Shown: positions 12,478 through 24,183 of the stretch, one piece after another | How positions within the stretch are numbered: position 1 is the first letter of the stretch | Layout: each line of letters opens with the position of its first letter | Assembly (NCBI RefSeq): GCF_003573695.1 | Contig: NW_020621603.1 | Location: 20,137,116 to 20,201,115 of the forward strand | Source of the DNA: Papaver somniferum | Taxonomy: Eukaryota; Streptophyta; Magnoliopsida; Ranunculales; Papaveraceae | Length of the DNA: 64,000 nucleotides | Reading direction: 5' to 3' | Made by a program: the position numbers and the translations under genes | Notes under the pieces: model-generated | Seen by the model: the letters and a program-made list of their open reading frames with translations, nothing else | Told to the model about the DNA's origin: nothing | The model's database searches: none

Positions 12478-14290
12478 TCACATCTCTTTTAGGAACTTGG
12501 CCATAGCCGGTACATGTTTTATTGCATCTAATAAAGGCAGGTTGATCTTAACTTGCTTAAAGATGTATAGGATTTCAGCATATGTACTAGGCTTTTTCTT
12601 AGCGAGTCTCTGAGGAAATGATGCGGGTGGTATGTACACTCTCTCGGGGATATCTTCCTCACTTGGACTCTTAGCACTCTCAGGCCCATTAAGGTCTTTA
12701 GACGAAGTTTGGTCGACCTCATTCTCTTTTTCAGCTGGACTTTTGTCCTTAGGTGGTTCTACCGAGTTCTCTAGAGTTTTACCACTCCTAAGGGTGATTA
12801 CTGTTTTGATATGTTCATTGTGGTTAGAACTACCCGACCCATTAACCTGTTTAACTCCTTTCGGATTTGGAGTCGTTTGGCTAGGAAATGTCCCGTTCTC
12901 CTTATCATTTAACCGGTTTGAAAGTTGACTTATTTGAGTCTCTAAGTTGCTAATAGCTTGGGCATTATTTTGCTGGTTACGCTGACTCATTAGGACAAAG
13001 TCATCGCACTTTTGGTTGCTTTGGACAACACTTTGAGCTAAAAGTTTCATGGATTCTTCTAAAGATGTCAACTTATGATCAACTAGGCTTGGTTCTTGGA
13101 ATTGAGTTTGGTTCCTATGAATACATGGTGGTGGGTTGCTAGATGGGCCATCCTGTTGGGCACCTTTGGACCACGAAAAATTAGGGTTTTGTCTCCAACC
13201 ATGGTTATATGTATTAGAATATGGATCAAACTTGGGTCTACCCTCAAATTTAGAGTTCATACCACCATGTAGGATACTAACCTGGTCACGGGTAGTTTCA
13301 GTTGGGTAAAACAGGGGGCACTGAGGTCCAGTATGACTTTGCTTACCACAAATGGTACATGGATAAGTTCTGGGCTCACTGTTACAACTCATAGTCTGGG
13401 TAGACCTTTGGTTCATTTCTAAGACCTCCAGACGCCTAAGGATATCAGACCATTATCAACTCTATTGACCCTATGGATAGGGTTCCTAGTGATTTCAGGC
13501 TCCCTTATTGAAACCCATTGAAGAGTCTTTTCAGCTAACTCGATGAACTTGTTAAAACATTCATTTGGGTGTTGATGGGTAAATTCTCCACCACTCATTG
13601 TTTCTACCTGCATTCGGGTTTCACTATCAAGGCCCTCATATAAGATTTGGGCCATGAGGGCTTTCTCAAAGCCATGGTGCAGGCATTGGTATAACAATTC
13701 ATGAAACCTTTCTATGTAATCATATAAGCTCTCACCTATTTTCTGCTTAAAGGTTTGGATTGACTGTCGAATAGCAGCAGTCTTGTGGTTGGGTAAAACT
13801 TCTTAACAAAGGCTTCTACAAGGCCATCCCAGGTGGTGATTGTTTTAGAGGGAATCAAATGGTACCACTCATTGGCTCTCTCTTCTAGGGAAAAATAAAA
13901 CAAACGCAACCTAAGCCCATCTTTTGTGACATTCGGATAATTCATTGTGTCACAGATCATTTCAAAGTCTCTCACGTGGGTATACGGGTTTTTATTCTCT
14001 ATTCCCCTAAATTTTCTAAGCATGCTAAATGTCTCAGGTTTAATATCAAACTTAACGGTAGTGGACGGTAAAACAACCCCAGGTTCTCGTACTACTCTAG
14101 ACGGGTTCAAATGGTCCCTAAGGGTTTTGGTTGACGGGACTTCACCATCATTTTCATTAACCATCGTGGCAAAAATCGAAGTACCACCTATATCCGTGTA
14201 GCGGGTCGGATTCAAATTAAAATGGTCGTTTTCCTCAAGTCTATTTCCTAGTCGTTTCCAACGGCGCATACACAAGCAAAAATACTAGTG
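12478..14290 (-). pseudogene. gag, Athila element 1
   Basis: Gag forms the particle and binds RNA. The N-terminal and capsid part is at 14275-13736 (LRDHLNPSR, then LFYFSLEERANEWYHLIP and FVKKFYPTT), the next part at 13697-13419 (LYQCLHHGFEKALMAQILYEG), and the C-terminal part at 13416-12478. A CCHC zinc knuckle, CTICGKQSHTGPQC, lies near 13365-13320. A downstream stretch TLRSGKTL is typical of Athila gag-pro. The three parts are in three frames, so at least two frameshifts have occurred. The start near 14275 is only the first ATG of the open stretch. Confidence 0.82.
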
Positions 14291-14423
14291 AAGCAAGAAA
14301 ATCGTGCACATGCAAATGTTGGGGTTCACTAATTTAGGTAAGCTCAGGTTACGTACAACAAAATATACCTACAGTCAAAGAATGGTCACAGGTATCGGGG
14401 TGAGGTTTGTGGTGTTTCGGATG
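14291..14423 (-). other. Leader of Athila element 1, gag-proximal part
   Basis: Untranslated leader between gag and the chromovirus insertion. It ends with GGATG (14419-14423), which is duplicated at 33750-33754 where the leader resumes. No gene seen. Confidence 0.7.
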
Positions 14424-15862
14424 TGTAAGGACCCTCAATCTCGTCAACGCTATTAGGCTAGTCAAGAGACGATTTAGCCGCTAAGGACTCGATTAGTTTA
14501 ACACGAACGTTTAATCTAACAACGAACTAAATACGCAATTAGTATCACTAGATAGATCTCAAGAAGTTACGCGGAACGGACTACTCGAACGTGTCATTCG
14601 GATATCAGACGAAGAATATATCATCAACTTTATTTGAAGGGCAAATTAGCCTTTTCGCTGTTAGACAGGTAGCTTCCTTATTCAACTGAACGTGTCTTTT
14701 TCGTTAGTCTTAGTTGGACCGAATCGAGAAGATAACTCTTATTTATTTTTTCTTCTTCTATTCTCTTCTTCTCCTTTATTCTTCTTCTTTTTTCTTCTTC
14801 TTTCTTCTTCTTTTTCCGTTCTTCTGCTTCTGCGGGTTGGAGAGAATCAAATAGAAGTTCCGTGTTTGGAAGAAGGTGAAGAAGATCCTTGCGCATTCAG
14901 TGGTGACGGAGTTTGTTTTTGAATCAAATTTGAGAGTTTAATTTAGGGTTTCTCTATAAATTGTTGAAAGTGAAGATGATAAGATTAAGATCGAGTGTTG
15001 AATAATAGAACTACAGGTAGATGAATAAGCGAGGGTTGAGGTTTAATTTCAGTTTAAAGTGGTTGTGGAGAAGAATCAAAGAATTAGGGTTGGTCAGAAG
15101 ATTGTGTAGAAGTTCGATTAGAGGATGAATTTGATGTTTTAAGAAGGGAATTTGGGATGGATATTGATCGACTGGATGAAATAGGTTTGGAGATGAAGAG
15201 TAATTCGGGTTTGATGAAGTTAGGGTTTTGAGATTGATATTTTGAAGTTGTTAATGAAGTTAGGGTTAAATTGTGTTTATGGGATTAATGATTTGAATCT
15301 GTTGAAGAAGCTAGGATTTGATTCGGTTAGTAGGAAGCTGATGGAGTTGTCAAAATGTTGAGTTGACTGTAGTGTGAGCAAAGCAAGGATATAACGTCAT
15401 ATGGCTTTCTGAATCAAGTCAAGTAAGAGGAAGTGATCTTAATTTGCTAAAGTGGAACCTATTGAGGTAATTGTTTCTCTGAGTTAATTAGTAAAGTTAT
15501 TCAGTTCATTGTTGAATATATGTGCTAAGTAATGGATGTGCATTTGAGATAGTTTTGGACAGTTGAGATTGGTATTGTAGATGAATGTTGATAGTGCTGA
15601 TTGTATGGATTTCAGTTCATGAGATTAGTGCTAATACTGTTGAACTAGTGGTCGTTTTGTATGATATTGAGCTACACTTGATAGTGCTAAAGTGAACTGA
15701 ATTGAAGATAGATTATGGATTGGTTAATGTTGTGGAAAGAAACTAAATGTGCAGGAAGTATAAGATGGTTGTGTATGAGTTCTGGAAATGACTGCAGTTA
15801 GTGGATTGAATTATAGGACTTCTGATCCAATAAGCATAATACAAGGTTTTGTAGGGAGTCAT
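14424..15862 (+). repeat. Chromovirus-like LTR, left part
   Basis: Starts at the GGATG duplication. It has a pyrimidine-rich run at 14742-14817 and CTCTATAAATTG near 14953-14964, a possible TATA region. The rest is AT-rich and purine-rich without coding potential. It stops at the Tat insertion at 15863. Confidence 0.65.
14742..14817 (+). repeat. CTT-rich low-complexity run
   Basis: An imperfect run of TTC/CTT triplets within the chromovirus LTR. Open frames here on both strands are composition artefacts. Confidence 0.85.
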
Positions 15863-16209
15863 TGTTGATGGTGGATTTTCATTTAAGGCTAAAATTGTAA
15901 AAGCCAAAACTATGCGCTAACATCCTGCAAAGGATAAAAGCCACTGATAAAGTGGAGAATACTTCTTCACTATAAACTTATAGCATTACCAATTAATGCA
16001 TGACCAGCCTTGTATTTCCTGTACTACTCCATTCTCATTATTGTGCGGCATGACGACTGAGTGATCGCTCTCAGCAGAGCAACACGAATCTCCAAGCATT
16101 AAATAAGGAGGCATGTACGAAATACCCGTACAGGCTATAACTCTCGGAGTGTTATACTAGCCCGATCGAGCATCTGGACTGTCCGTATCAGTCTCAGAAA
16201 CGATCATGA

Positions 16210-17300
16210 CCATCCAACTTCACCAGCATGATTGGATGGCTTAGATCGGATCCATAACCCCCAGACAGGTATTGGAGTATTCACCACCGACCCAATGCGG
16301 TCCCCGCATGTCGGCTTCCCCAAAAGGGTAGCATGGCTTTCCAAATCGTCCAGCCAAAGCAGCGCGGACGTGAAACCCTAATTTAGGGTCTGCGACACAT
16401 TACATGTGTCGCAAAGCAGTCTCAACCATCCATCTTCGCAGGCATAGATGGAGGGTGTATATGTAGATTCAAAGGGCCCAGAGAATATCAACACAAACAC
16501 CGTGGGCCCGCCTACATACATAACAAGTTGGTCAGGACCAACTATGGTTGGTCAGGACCAACTATGGTTGGTCGTCCCAATTCGTGCGCCCAAACAAGGC
16601 ATGACGCACGACCGACAAAACCCTAATTAGAGCTTGTGTTGCGATCACGAGCGTCCATCTTCTCCTGCTCGGATGAAGGGTTTAGGAGTAGACTAAGCAG
16701 GTCCGGTGAGCATCAAAACGATCACTGTGGACCCATCTATCTCCACACCCGATCGGCTAAAGCTTATCATGCCTGGTTGCCTCGATTCGCACGCCCAAAC
16801 TAGGCGTGGTCACACCTCCCAATTGCAAACTAATCTCGACCACTCAACTTTGCCGGACAAATTGAGTGGCTTAAATCACGTTTCTATGGGACAATGAAAT
16901 ACAGGCGTATACTCCAGCCCGTCGTCTGCACACCAGACTAATCGTCCAAGACCAACCAGGCTTGGTCGCCTCGAAACGCGCGCCCAAAATTGGCATGACG
17001 CGCGGCCTTTGCGGCACCGGATTTCTGTCGCAAATTAATCTCGACCACTCAACTTCTCCGGACAAATTGAGTGGCCTAGATCACACTTTCACGAGACAAT
17101 GAGGTACGGGCGCCTATACCATCATGCCGTCTACACGCATGTACGATCGACCTTACCAAAAACGTGTCCCAAGCTTGGTTTCGACCAAGCTGAAGAGTGA
17201 TGCTTGCACACCTCTTCATAAACCCTAATTCCACTAACGGTCGCAGATGAGTGTCTCAAAGATCATCTCGTCCGTTCAAATTCACCTGTTTGGTTATACA
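16210..17300 (+). repeat. Tandem modules of about 200 bp with palindromic cores in Tat LTR
   Basis: Similar cores begin near 16210, 16426, 16651, 16840, 17045 and 17272. The better ones read CCATCCAACTT, a short loop, then TTGGATGG (or CACTCAACTT ... AATTGAGTGG), each an imperfect inverted repeat followed by CTTAGATC or CCTAGATC. Spacing is about 190-226 bp. Tat element 2 has the same modules near 48184, 48398, 48623, 48837 and 49060. Confidence 0.7.
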
Positions 17301-17870
17301 ACCCTGGTCAGGAGTTAACTAGTCAATGAGGTGTTGTGGCGGTTACCATCCGCCACTCTACCAAACCATGTGGTCGGCCAAGAGAGGACTTGCTTGCGCA
17401 GCCTCCAAACCATCACATGAAGTAGGATGGACATGATGCTATTTTAAGACGCTTAATTCATGACTTACTCCGTTAAGCCTTAAAACAACAATGCTTCATA
17501 CATGCTGAGTATATTCGATGCATTACATGCATAAAATACACACGATATTTTACAAGTATCGACTTCCTAAATAACATTAGTTATTTAATCTAGCATTACA
17601 TGCTACTTCCTGTGGGTCCCACGATCCACACTATCGAGACATCAATCACGTCACAAACTGGGGGATACTTACTGGGGTATTGATCTGGCGGTTTACAGCG
17701 TGCAGCGCGCAACGCGCCATCACAAGAACGTGTCAGGAAGTCATGGACGGTTAGTGATGATGGGAGAAGTGGGCAAGACTGATCATGCGGCACTAACACA
17801 CGGCTCCACTACTCCATCACTCCACTTTCTCCACTTCCCACGAGAGACGTGAGTAAGGATCAATGACTTG

Positions 17871-17878
17871 TATAAATA
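17871..17878 (+). promoter_or_regulatory. TATA box of Tat element 1 LTR
   Basis: TGACTTGTATAAATAGG occurs here and in both LTRs of Tat element 2 (49635-49642, 59997-60004), about 370 bp before the LTR end, the expected position for U3/R. Confidence 0.65.
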
Positions 17879-18255
17879 GGTTTTCCTCCCTATTTCCAAA
17901 GAAAGAGAAGACAACAGAAGCAAGTGTTGATACAACCGTATTCAAACACCGGAACTGATAGCTTACATTCTTCAAGCCAGTTCATCTTTCTGATACAAGT
18001 CATACATAGCCAACACCTTCACAATCTCAACACCTTCTTCGCTTCCCTCCCTAAGATCAACCCCATCTCCTTCACTTTGTGACCGAAGCAAGTCTGGATC
18101 GGCCATTTCTTGGTTTAGGCCAGAATTGTACAGACTGATTTCTCGAATCACAAAGCACTCCCATGCAGTGCATTTGTTTAGGTTTTAGATTCATTCCTCA
18201 TCCACACACCCCAAATTACCAAATTCGGCAGGAATAGTTTTCACCCATAAACAAT

Positions 18256-18273
18256 TGGCGACCACAGTGAGAG
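18256..18273 (+). other. Primer-binding site of Tat element 1
   Basis: TGGCGACCACAGTGAGAG two bases after the LTR end. The same site without the A/G change is at 49988-50005. The complementary tRNA is not identified with certainty here; an Arg-type tRNA is the usual report for this lineage. Confidence 0.65.
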
Positions 18274-18329
18274 ATTAATCTCTCGGTTGCAAAATTGAAT
18301 TCTAAATATTCATTCCAACCTTCTCAATT

Positions 18330-19343
18330 TTGGGGATAGATCTTGGTTTTGATTCAATCATTAACCTATTCATCTTCGGTTTTCATCTCGGTTTTCATCT
18401 TACGATGTATCTTCACCCGCTAGATTCTTCGGAAACCATAAATGATTCAGATATCATGGGAAATGTGGCAAGAATGCTGGAGGATGTCCTGGAAAATCAA
18501 GCTGGTATCGCTACAAGGCAGAGCGAAACCTTCCGCCTTTTGAATGATATAACAGCTCAATTACAAGAAAGATCGGCAAGCATTTACCCAGACAATGCAA
18601 GAAATGTTGAATCCTTATCTAAAAGTCATGCCTTTACCAGTGGAGATACAGAGAGAGCGTGTAGCCGCAGGGAACTCAGGAGAGACGAACAACATGGTCC
18701 AGTCAGCGACAGAGACTCGGAACAACTCCACAGAAGAAAAGATTTTTCTGGGATGCCACAGCGTCTACCGGATAAAGAAAAGGAGCCGGCATCCTACGGA
18801 GCCTTGCTAGAAGATTTGTATCTCAAGACTCTTGCTGAAGCTCAGAGGACTGCCCAATCCACAACGACCTTTCAACTAAGTGAAGAAATGCTCGAGGAAG
18901 GAGAGATCAATCAAGAAACACGTGAGTACGGAGGATGGAAGCGTTCAATTCGTTCACTCAGCAGTGATATTACGACAACTTCCACTTTCTGTCACCCAGT
19001 CAAACGACTCACGGATATGATGGCGCTCACTAGTCTTCCAACTCCGTCTCCGAAGCGTGTGTCACACCAAAGCCACATAGAGACGTCACAACGTCCACTA
19101 ACGCAGGAAAATATAAACTCAAGGTATCTACATTTCCCGTTCCCAATGGAAAAGATCTTGGAGATGCTGGAGACGTGGGTACGAAACGGAGAAGTGGAGA
19201 TACATCCTGTATGACGTCCACCCACTGATCAAGAAATAATGGATCCGAGGTATTGTCATTTCCACCGGTTCCTTCACCACCCTACCAGTGAATGCAACGT
19301 TTTGAAGCGCATTGTTCAGAAGAAGCTCAATTCAGAAGAATAG
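18330..19343 (+). pseudogene. gag remnant of Tat element 1
   Basis: A frame of 294 codons ends in TGA at 19212-19214, then the same frame continues to TAG at 19341. The N-terminal third is helical and glutamine-rich (MLEDVLENQAG ... ERSAS), the middle is charged, and the C-terminal part after the stop has YCHFHRFLHHPTSEC (near 19251-19295), the Cys/His motif of Tat gag. The large capsid region is missing, so the ORF looks like an internal deletion. ATG at 18330 is the first in frame; ATG at 18462 (before GNVARMLEDVL) is an alternative start. It could have supplied at most a truncated gag. Confidence 0.62.
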
Positions 19344-19779
19344 CTTTCCTTCTGTGAAAGTTAGTGCGGACGATTTCCTTGGAGAGGCTGCTTCGGTTTC
19401 ATACAAGTGAGGCTTCAAAAGCAAGTAAGTTCTATTAAACATTTTTACAAGAAATATAGTTTTAGAATTCACTGGGGACTTGGAATCTCACACATGGGGA
19501 AAGAGGTTCAATGATCAAACGCCATGTTTGTTTCCCTTCATACTTTCCTTTTTGCACGACATTTGCAATTTCATATGACATGTGCAATCATTCATAACCA
19601 AGACGCAAATTCCATTTAGAATAAATCTCTTTCAGAAAAGTCATTCACAAAACTATCTCAAAATAAACCAATTCAACCACCTATTAGTTCAAAACCTGAA
19701 AACAAATTGTGAAAGGAAATCCCTACAATCACTCAAAAAAGCATCTAAATAAAGGACACAAGTAGGCGTCACAAATCCT
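19344..19779. other. Spacer between Tat gag and the antisense gene
   Basis: No convincing coding sequence. TTCACTGGGGACTTGGAATC near 19470 resembles the polypurine/3' region words of Tat elements (GGGGACT also precedes the 3' LTR at 54301). It may be where the pol region was deleted. Confidence 0.45.
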
Positions 19780-21622
19780 TCAAGGAAAGTCCTTCAGCGG
19801 CAACTCATCCTTTTGAGCAAGAGCAACTTTCATCTTCTGGAGCGCGTCTTGTTTCAGCTTCAACTCCTTAGACAACCTCTCAACCTCTTCTTCCTGGCGA
19901 ACAACGCATTCTATGGAGGGAACCTCACCTTGCAATTTATGAAGCTCCTGGATTTCGGAAAACCATTTGAAGAACCAAGGAGCGTTAAAGTCATACTTGA
20001 CAAACACATCTCGATGGCACTTCCAGTCTTCGACCATCTCCTCAGAAACGGTGTGACCAGTCGTGACGCTCATCCCTTGAATGGAGAATAAAGCTCCTTG
20101 GACGCGATTAAATAATGCAAGGAGATTTTTGAGCTTCGTGGTGGTAGAAATGTGGACGTGCTTCTTCCATATCGTCGTGTATAACTCCTCGAACTGAGCC
20201 GGCACACTGAACCCCCCAACCAACACATGACCTGGACGAGGGACATCAAAGGGAGGATCGAAGATAGCCCCAGGAACAACAGGTTGCCTTGCCAATGCTT
20301 CATTAGAAACCTTGTCAGCTGTAAGAGGCCTTTCATAAAAAGTCACCATGGCTGCCTTATCAATGGGGACCGGCTCAAGAAGATCTTTAAGGGGAGTCGC
20401 CTCGACAGCAGATGTTTCTTCTCCCGCATTCTTCCGGATGTCTACTTCGCTCTGAGTGCTGATTTCCATCACGACCTCGTCTACAAGCTCACTAAGGTTA
20501 CCACTTGGGGAGGTACTCCGTCCCGTCGAGTTTTCTCCATCTTTTATCCTGAAGAGGATCAGTGTCACCAAACCCTTCTTTGGGAGGATTACCAGACTTC
20601 CCAGCATGAAGATCAACATCACCATACCTCTCGTTATGACTACGAGCCAGCCTTGCGAAAGCATTTTCTTTCGGGATTCCCTGACCGTCAACAAAAGATT
20701 ATCTTTAGTGAAAGTTTCTCAGGAAGAACGAAACCAAGGGATCAAATAGAAAGAAATTTAAATACCTGCATATGGGAGGAATTGAGGATCACCGAACCAC
20801 ATGAATGCTTCTTAGACCTCACTCCTGCTTGGGGACTGCAATCATCGGATCTGGTTCGTTTACTTGGGAGCGGTTTCAATCGAGGATGCTCCTTCAAAGT
20901 GTCAGGAGATGGTTCGCCGCGTGAATCTGTTATAATATCCTCCGAAAAGTCTTTGAAAGCTAACAACTGTGTCCTCCAAAACTCCTTATACTTGCTGGTC
21001 ACCGTCGCGTTTCTTCCGATAGGAAAGAAAGGAAGGCTCTGCACTGATGAAAAGGCGTCAGAATTAAGAATATCCGAGAAAAGTTCTTTTGGAGCATCCA
21101 ACGGACGAAGGAACGGAACACCCTGGTCAAATCCCATTTGTCAAGCAACCCTGTCAATATTGTACGGAGTCACAGTAAATCCTTCGTTAAATAAAGACGA
21201 GACATATCCCGGAGTGCAGCTTCGCAAGTAAATGAGTCTCAAAGACTTGCGGTTTCAACATCAGTACGCAACAGGGCATCAGGAACAGTAGAAAAAGTCT
21301 TTGGATGAACAATGGAAGGATGGATCGGCCCCATGGACGAAAATCTATGGAGGACACATTGTCGAATACATCCACGAGCTTCACACCGGTTTTGGGACGT
21401 CTCTTCTGCCAACGGAGTATTCTCGAACCACCATACAAACTGCTGAGCGAAGTTGCAGGAACAGGAGCATAACTTTTGAAATGTTCCCACAAAAACGCCT
21501 GAAGAAAAGCGATGTGGATATGCGTATCTACCTTCTTGTACCCGTTGGAAACATGCATGTCTTTTGCTAAGGCGTCCATATGAGAATACAGTGATCCAAT
21601 GAACAAGGCGCATAGGGGAAGC
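19780..21622 (-). pseudogene. Antisense plant-mobile-domain gene in Tat element 1, 5' truncated
   Basis: Minus-strand coding text. From 21600 down: DMHVSNGYKKVDTHIHIAFL, FLWEHFKSYAPVP, then SIDFRPWGRS, a pattern I recognise as the plant mobile domain (PMD, aminotransferase-like) shared by host PMD proteins and transposons. After a frame change comes VTPYNIDRVA, a stop, QMGFDQGVPFLRPL (21137 down), a basic stretch PSKRTRSDD, then an apparent intron (20681-20765) and a 304-codon frame (20694-19780). That frame ends in a heptad-like coiled coil (EEEVERLSKELKLKQDALQKM). The 5' end is lost at the Athila insertion. At least one stop and two frame changes are present. Tat relatives such as Retand and Grande carry antisense ORFs in this position. 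Confidence 0.65.
20681..20765 (-). other. Probable intron in the antisense PMD gene
   Basis: On the minus strand CATATGCAG|GTATTTAAATT opens and TTGACGGTCAG|GGAATCC closes an 85-bp AT-rich stretch with GT-AG ends. Joining the sides gives a continuation of the form GIPKENAFARLARSHNERYGD, while reading through meets stops. Inference from splice consensus only. Confidence 0.5.
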
Positions 21623-23147
21623 TGATGGTATTTTCAATGATGTTGTAGTAAAGAGTTCGTTGAGGCTTGTGAAGGCAATGAATTCTAGACTTAATAGAAC
21701 TTAAAAATATAGAAAACTTAACTCAAAATTGATTTCAAGTGATTGGAAAATAACCAAGACGCTAGAATCCACTATTACACATGAATGATGTCAAATATTT
21801 CATAACTCTAATTATCCTTTTAATCCTTTATTTCTTAATCCACAAAAAATCAAACATATTCTCAAAAATTAATTGTATCCCCTAAGCATAAATTATCTAA
21901 CCAAAGCATAACCTATCTAATTAAATCACAACTAATGAAGAAAATTATGTAAACTTTTAAGAACTCTGCAAAAGCAGTGACTGAGTGAATTATAATTAAA
22001 TATTAGAGAAAATGAAATAGTTACCCATTGTTCATGTGTGAATAGCTTCATCCATTTCCTTGGTTACGAGAGAATTAGTCGCTCATCATGTTGGAAACAC
22101 GCTCAAAAGTTGATTTCATTTATGCTCAAAGGGTTACAAATGATGAATAAGGGAGAATTATAATAAAAATCGGGTTTTCAACGCTTATAACTGTTGCAAA
22201 AACCGTTACAAAGAGCCGTTACCGTTGCTGTTGCGTTTTTAAGTCTGCCTATAAACTGCGACCCACAGAATGAGTTGTTGTCACTGTTCAAAAATGACTG
22301 CTGGTGCAGGTCCGTTCTTCGTGTTCTTCAGTTTTGCATTAGCAGAAATGGCAGCTCTGCAAATTTGATTTTTCGCTCTGTGGTGCTCTTTTTCTCTCCC
22401 AATCTCTCTGTCTCCCTTCTCTATGATCCCCTAACCCTATATATACTCAACATCAGCAAAATATCACGCCATAACTCTCACAAATTTTCATTAAACTCGG
22501 CAATAAAGAAAAATATTCTGGGAATATTTTCTTCCCTGTTTTAGCTTCTCACCTGTTTCTACAGCTACAAAATCTCCTCATTTATCTTCTTCACGGTCCA
22601 GAGCGTTGCTAGAGTCATCATACATGAGTAGAACACGCATAAATCTTCCAAAACCCGTGAACTATTGTTCTCATGCACGGGCTACCCTGATTCCTTGTCA
22701 CCGATTTTCCAGCCAAATTTGATCGAAACAAACACCCATACCAGCTCTTTTATGACATATCACAACTACCCATGAAATTTCAGCCCTTTAGTCCACCTAT
22801 AACATCTTCAAATTTCGATAGAAACATTCTCAGAGAGCTGCCACATTTTTCCCGCCAATTTTTAAGTTTCAAATGAAGAAGATAGTGTCCCCCCTAACCA
22901 GTTGTGGGGTGCGAATAGCAGCTGCCTTTTTGGGGTTCCCCTTAGTAATTGAGGTGCCCCTTAACCAAATCTGGGCTCCGTATAGCAAGTGTCCTCCGGG
23001 GGTGTTCCAAGTGATGAGCCGATTTTTCCAACAATATTTATTTTCCAAAAATACCTAAAAATACACAAAACACCATAATAAGGACGAAAACGAGTACCAA
23101 CAATACGAAACATTGAGGACAAATTAGACACATAAATGCGTCTATCA
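21623..23147 (-). repeat. 3' LTR of Athila element 2
   Basis: 1525 bp, TGATGG...TCTATCA, paired with 29285-30813. A TATA-like CTATATATACT lies at 22437-22447. Frames such as 22194-22544 have a matching twin in the other LTR but look like LTR text rather than protein. Confidence 0.88.
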
Positions 23148-23165
23148 AATATCCCCAAACTTATT
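23148..23165 (-). other. Polypurine tract of Athila element 2
   Basis: Minus-strand AATAAGTTTGGGGATATT abuts the 3' LTR. The second copy at 30814-30831 reads AATAAGTTTGGGGGTATT. Confidence 0.8.
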
Positions 23166-24183
23166 ATTTGCTAGTCCTCGAGCAAAACTAATAAAAAATA
23201 AATAAAACCGAGTTAATCTCGGGAGGGTTTACCAGAGGTGTGCCCACAAAACCATTACTCCAGACCCTAGCTATCTATGCAGAACCTTGGAAAGCACTAA
23301 AGAATCTCATTGGTTGGCATACTTATTGACTACAGGAGGAAGTACCCTGATGCGAAAATCCAATTGTTGTACACGAGTTTGCACTCAAGCATACTAAAAT
23401 TCATATAAACTGACAGAGCTCTACTCAGATAGTTTCTGAACATCATAAACCGAAGTCAACCAATCACATGGATAGATTAAGAAGATGGATGTAGAGAAAA
23501 ATGTGGATGACGTTGACTAAGGTGAACCTATCCTAATGGACTGAGATACTGGTCTGGACTAATATCAACACACTGGCAAATACAATGGAACCAGTGGTCG
23601 ATAATCTTAACTCTAGGTCAACTCAGCTGGCATATACAAGGGTACCAGTGGTCGACTTTATTGTATTTATTCCGGTTGGTCTGGTGGTCTGGTCTCAATT
23701 TTTTTTTCATCTCAGTCACTCTATTTCACCCTAGTAATGGTAAAAATAAAAAAAAGAAGTGATCAGGATTCTTTCGATGTTTCCATCACGAGGATATGGC
23801 GAAACTACCATGTTTTCTTTTCTAACACCTGAGCTCCGTGCTTTTATGAATAGACTCTTCTAGATGTTTCCATCTAATCAGATTGGTTCCTCAACTCCTA
23901 CAATCAAAATGTTCCCATCCACTTAGATCGGTTAGTGCCAACCTTAATAAACATAAATTTCTAGGCTCTGGAGTTTATTTATTGCAACTAAAAGCTAACA
24001 AAAAGTTTCATCCCCACCCCCAAACTTAAATCTAACATTGTCCTCAATGTTTCTAATGAAAGAGCAATACCAAAAAGTAAAGTAACATGAGGAATCAGTA
24101 AAGAGAGAAGTCGAAAAGATAGTACCTGGGTGAAGAGAGAAATCAAAAACTAATATACAACATACAATCGCCTCGATGGTCAA
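23166..24183 (-). other. Non-coding 3' spacer of Athila element 2
   Basis: About 1 kb without supported coding sequence, repeated at 30832-31851. A 60-bp-scale internal similarity is visible: CTGGCAAATACAATGGAACC (23572) and CTGGCATATACAAGGGTACC (23629), each followed by AGTGGTCGA. No env-like ORF. Confidence 0.65.

Larger units (their letters stand above)
15863..18253 (+). repeat. 5' LTR of Tat element 1
   Basis: Starts TGTTGATGGTGGATTTTC and ends CACCCATAAACA, 2391 bp. The upstream two thirds is built from diverged modules of about 190-226 bp (see 16210-17300). A small tandem duplication of GGTCAGGACCAACTATGGTT lies at 16531-16572. Confidence 0.82.
15863..21622 (+). mobile_element. Tat-like Ty3/gypsy element 1, 5' part
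   Basis: LTR at 15863-18253, primer site, a short gag and an antisense gene, then cut at 21623 by the second Athila family. The left flank is GTCAT (15858-15862); no right-hand partner is found, and the 3' LTR is missing. No pol domain is present: gag is followed within 450 bp by the antisense gene. The LTR matches that of Tat element 2 (47438-49985) in start, primer site and TATA region. Tat lineage is inferred from gag C-terminal text and from the antisense ORF, known in Retand/Grande-type elements. Confidence 0.72.

Noticed and set aside
14678..14922. Open frames on both strands across the CTT-rich run
   Set aside because: Driven by low-complexity composition inside an LTR; no domain.
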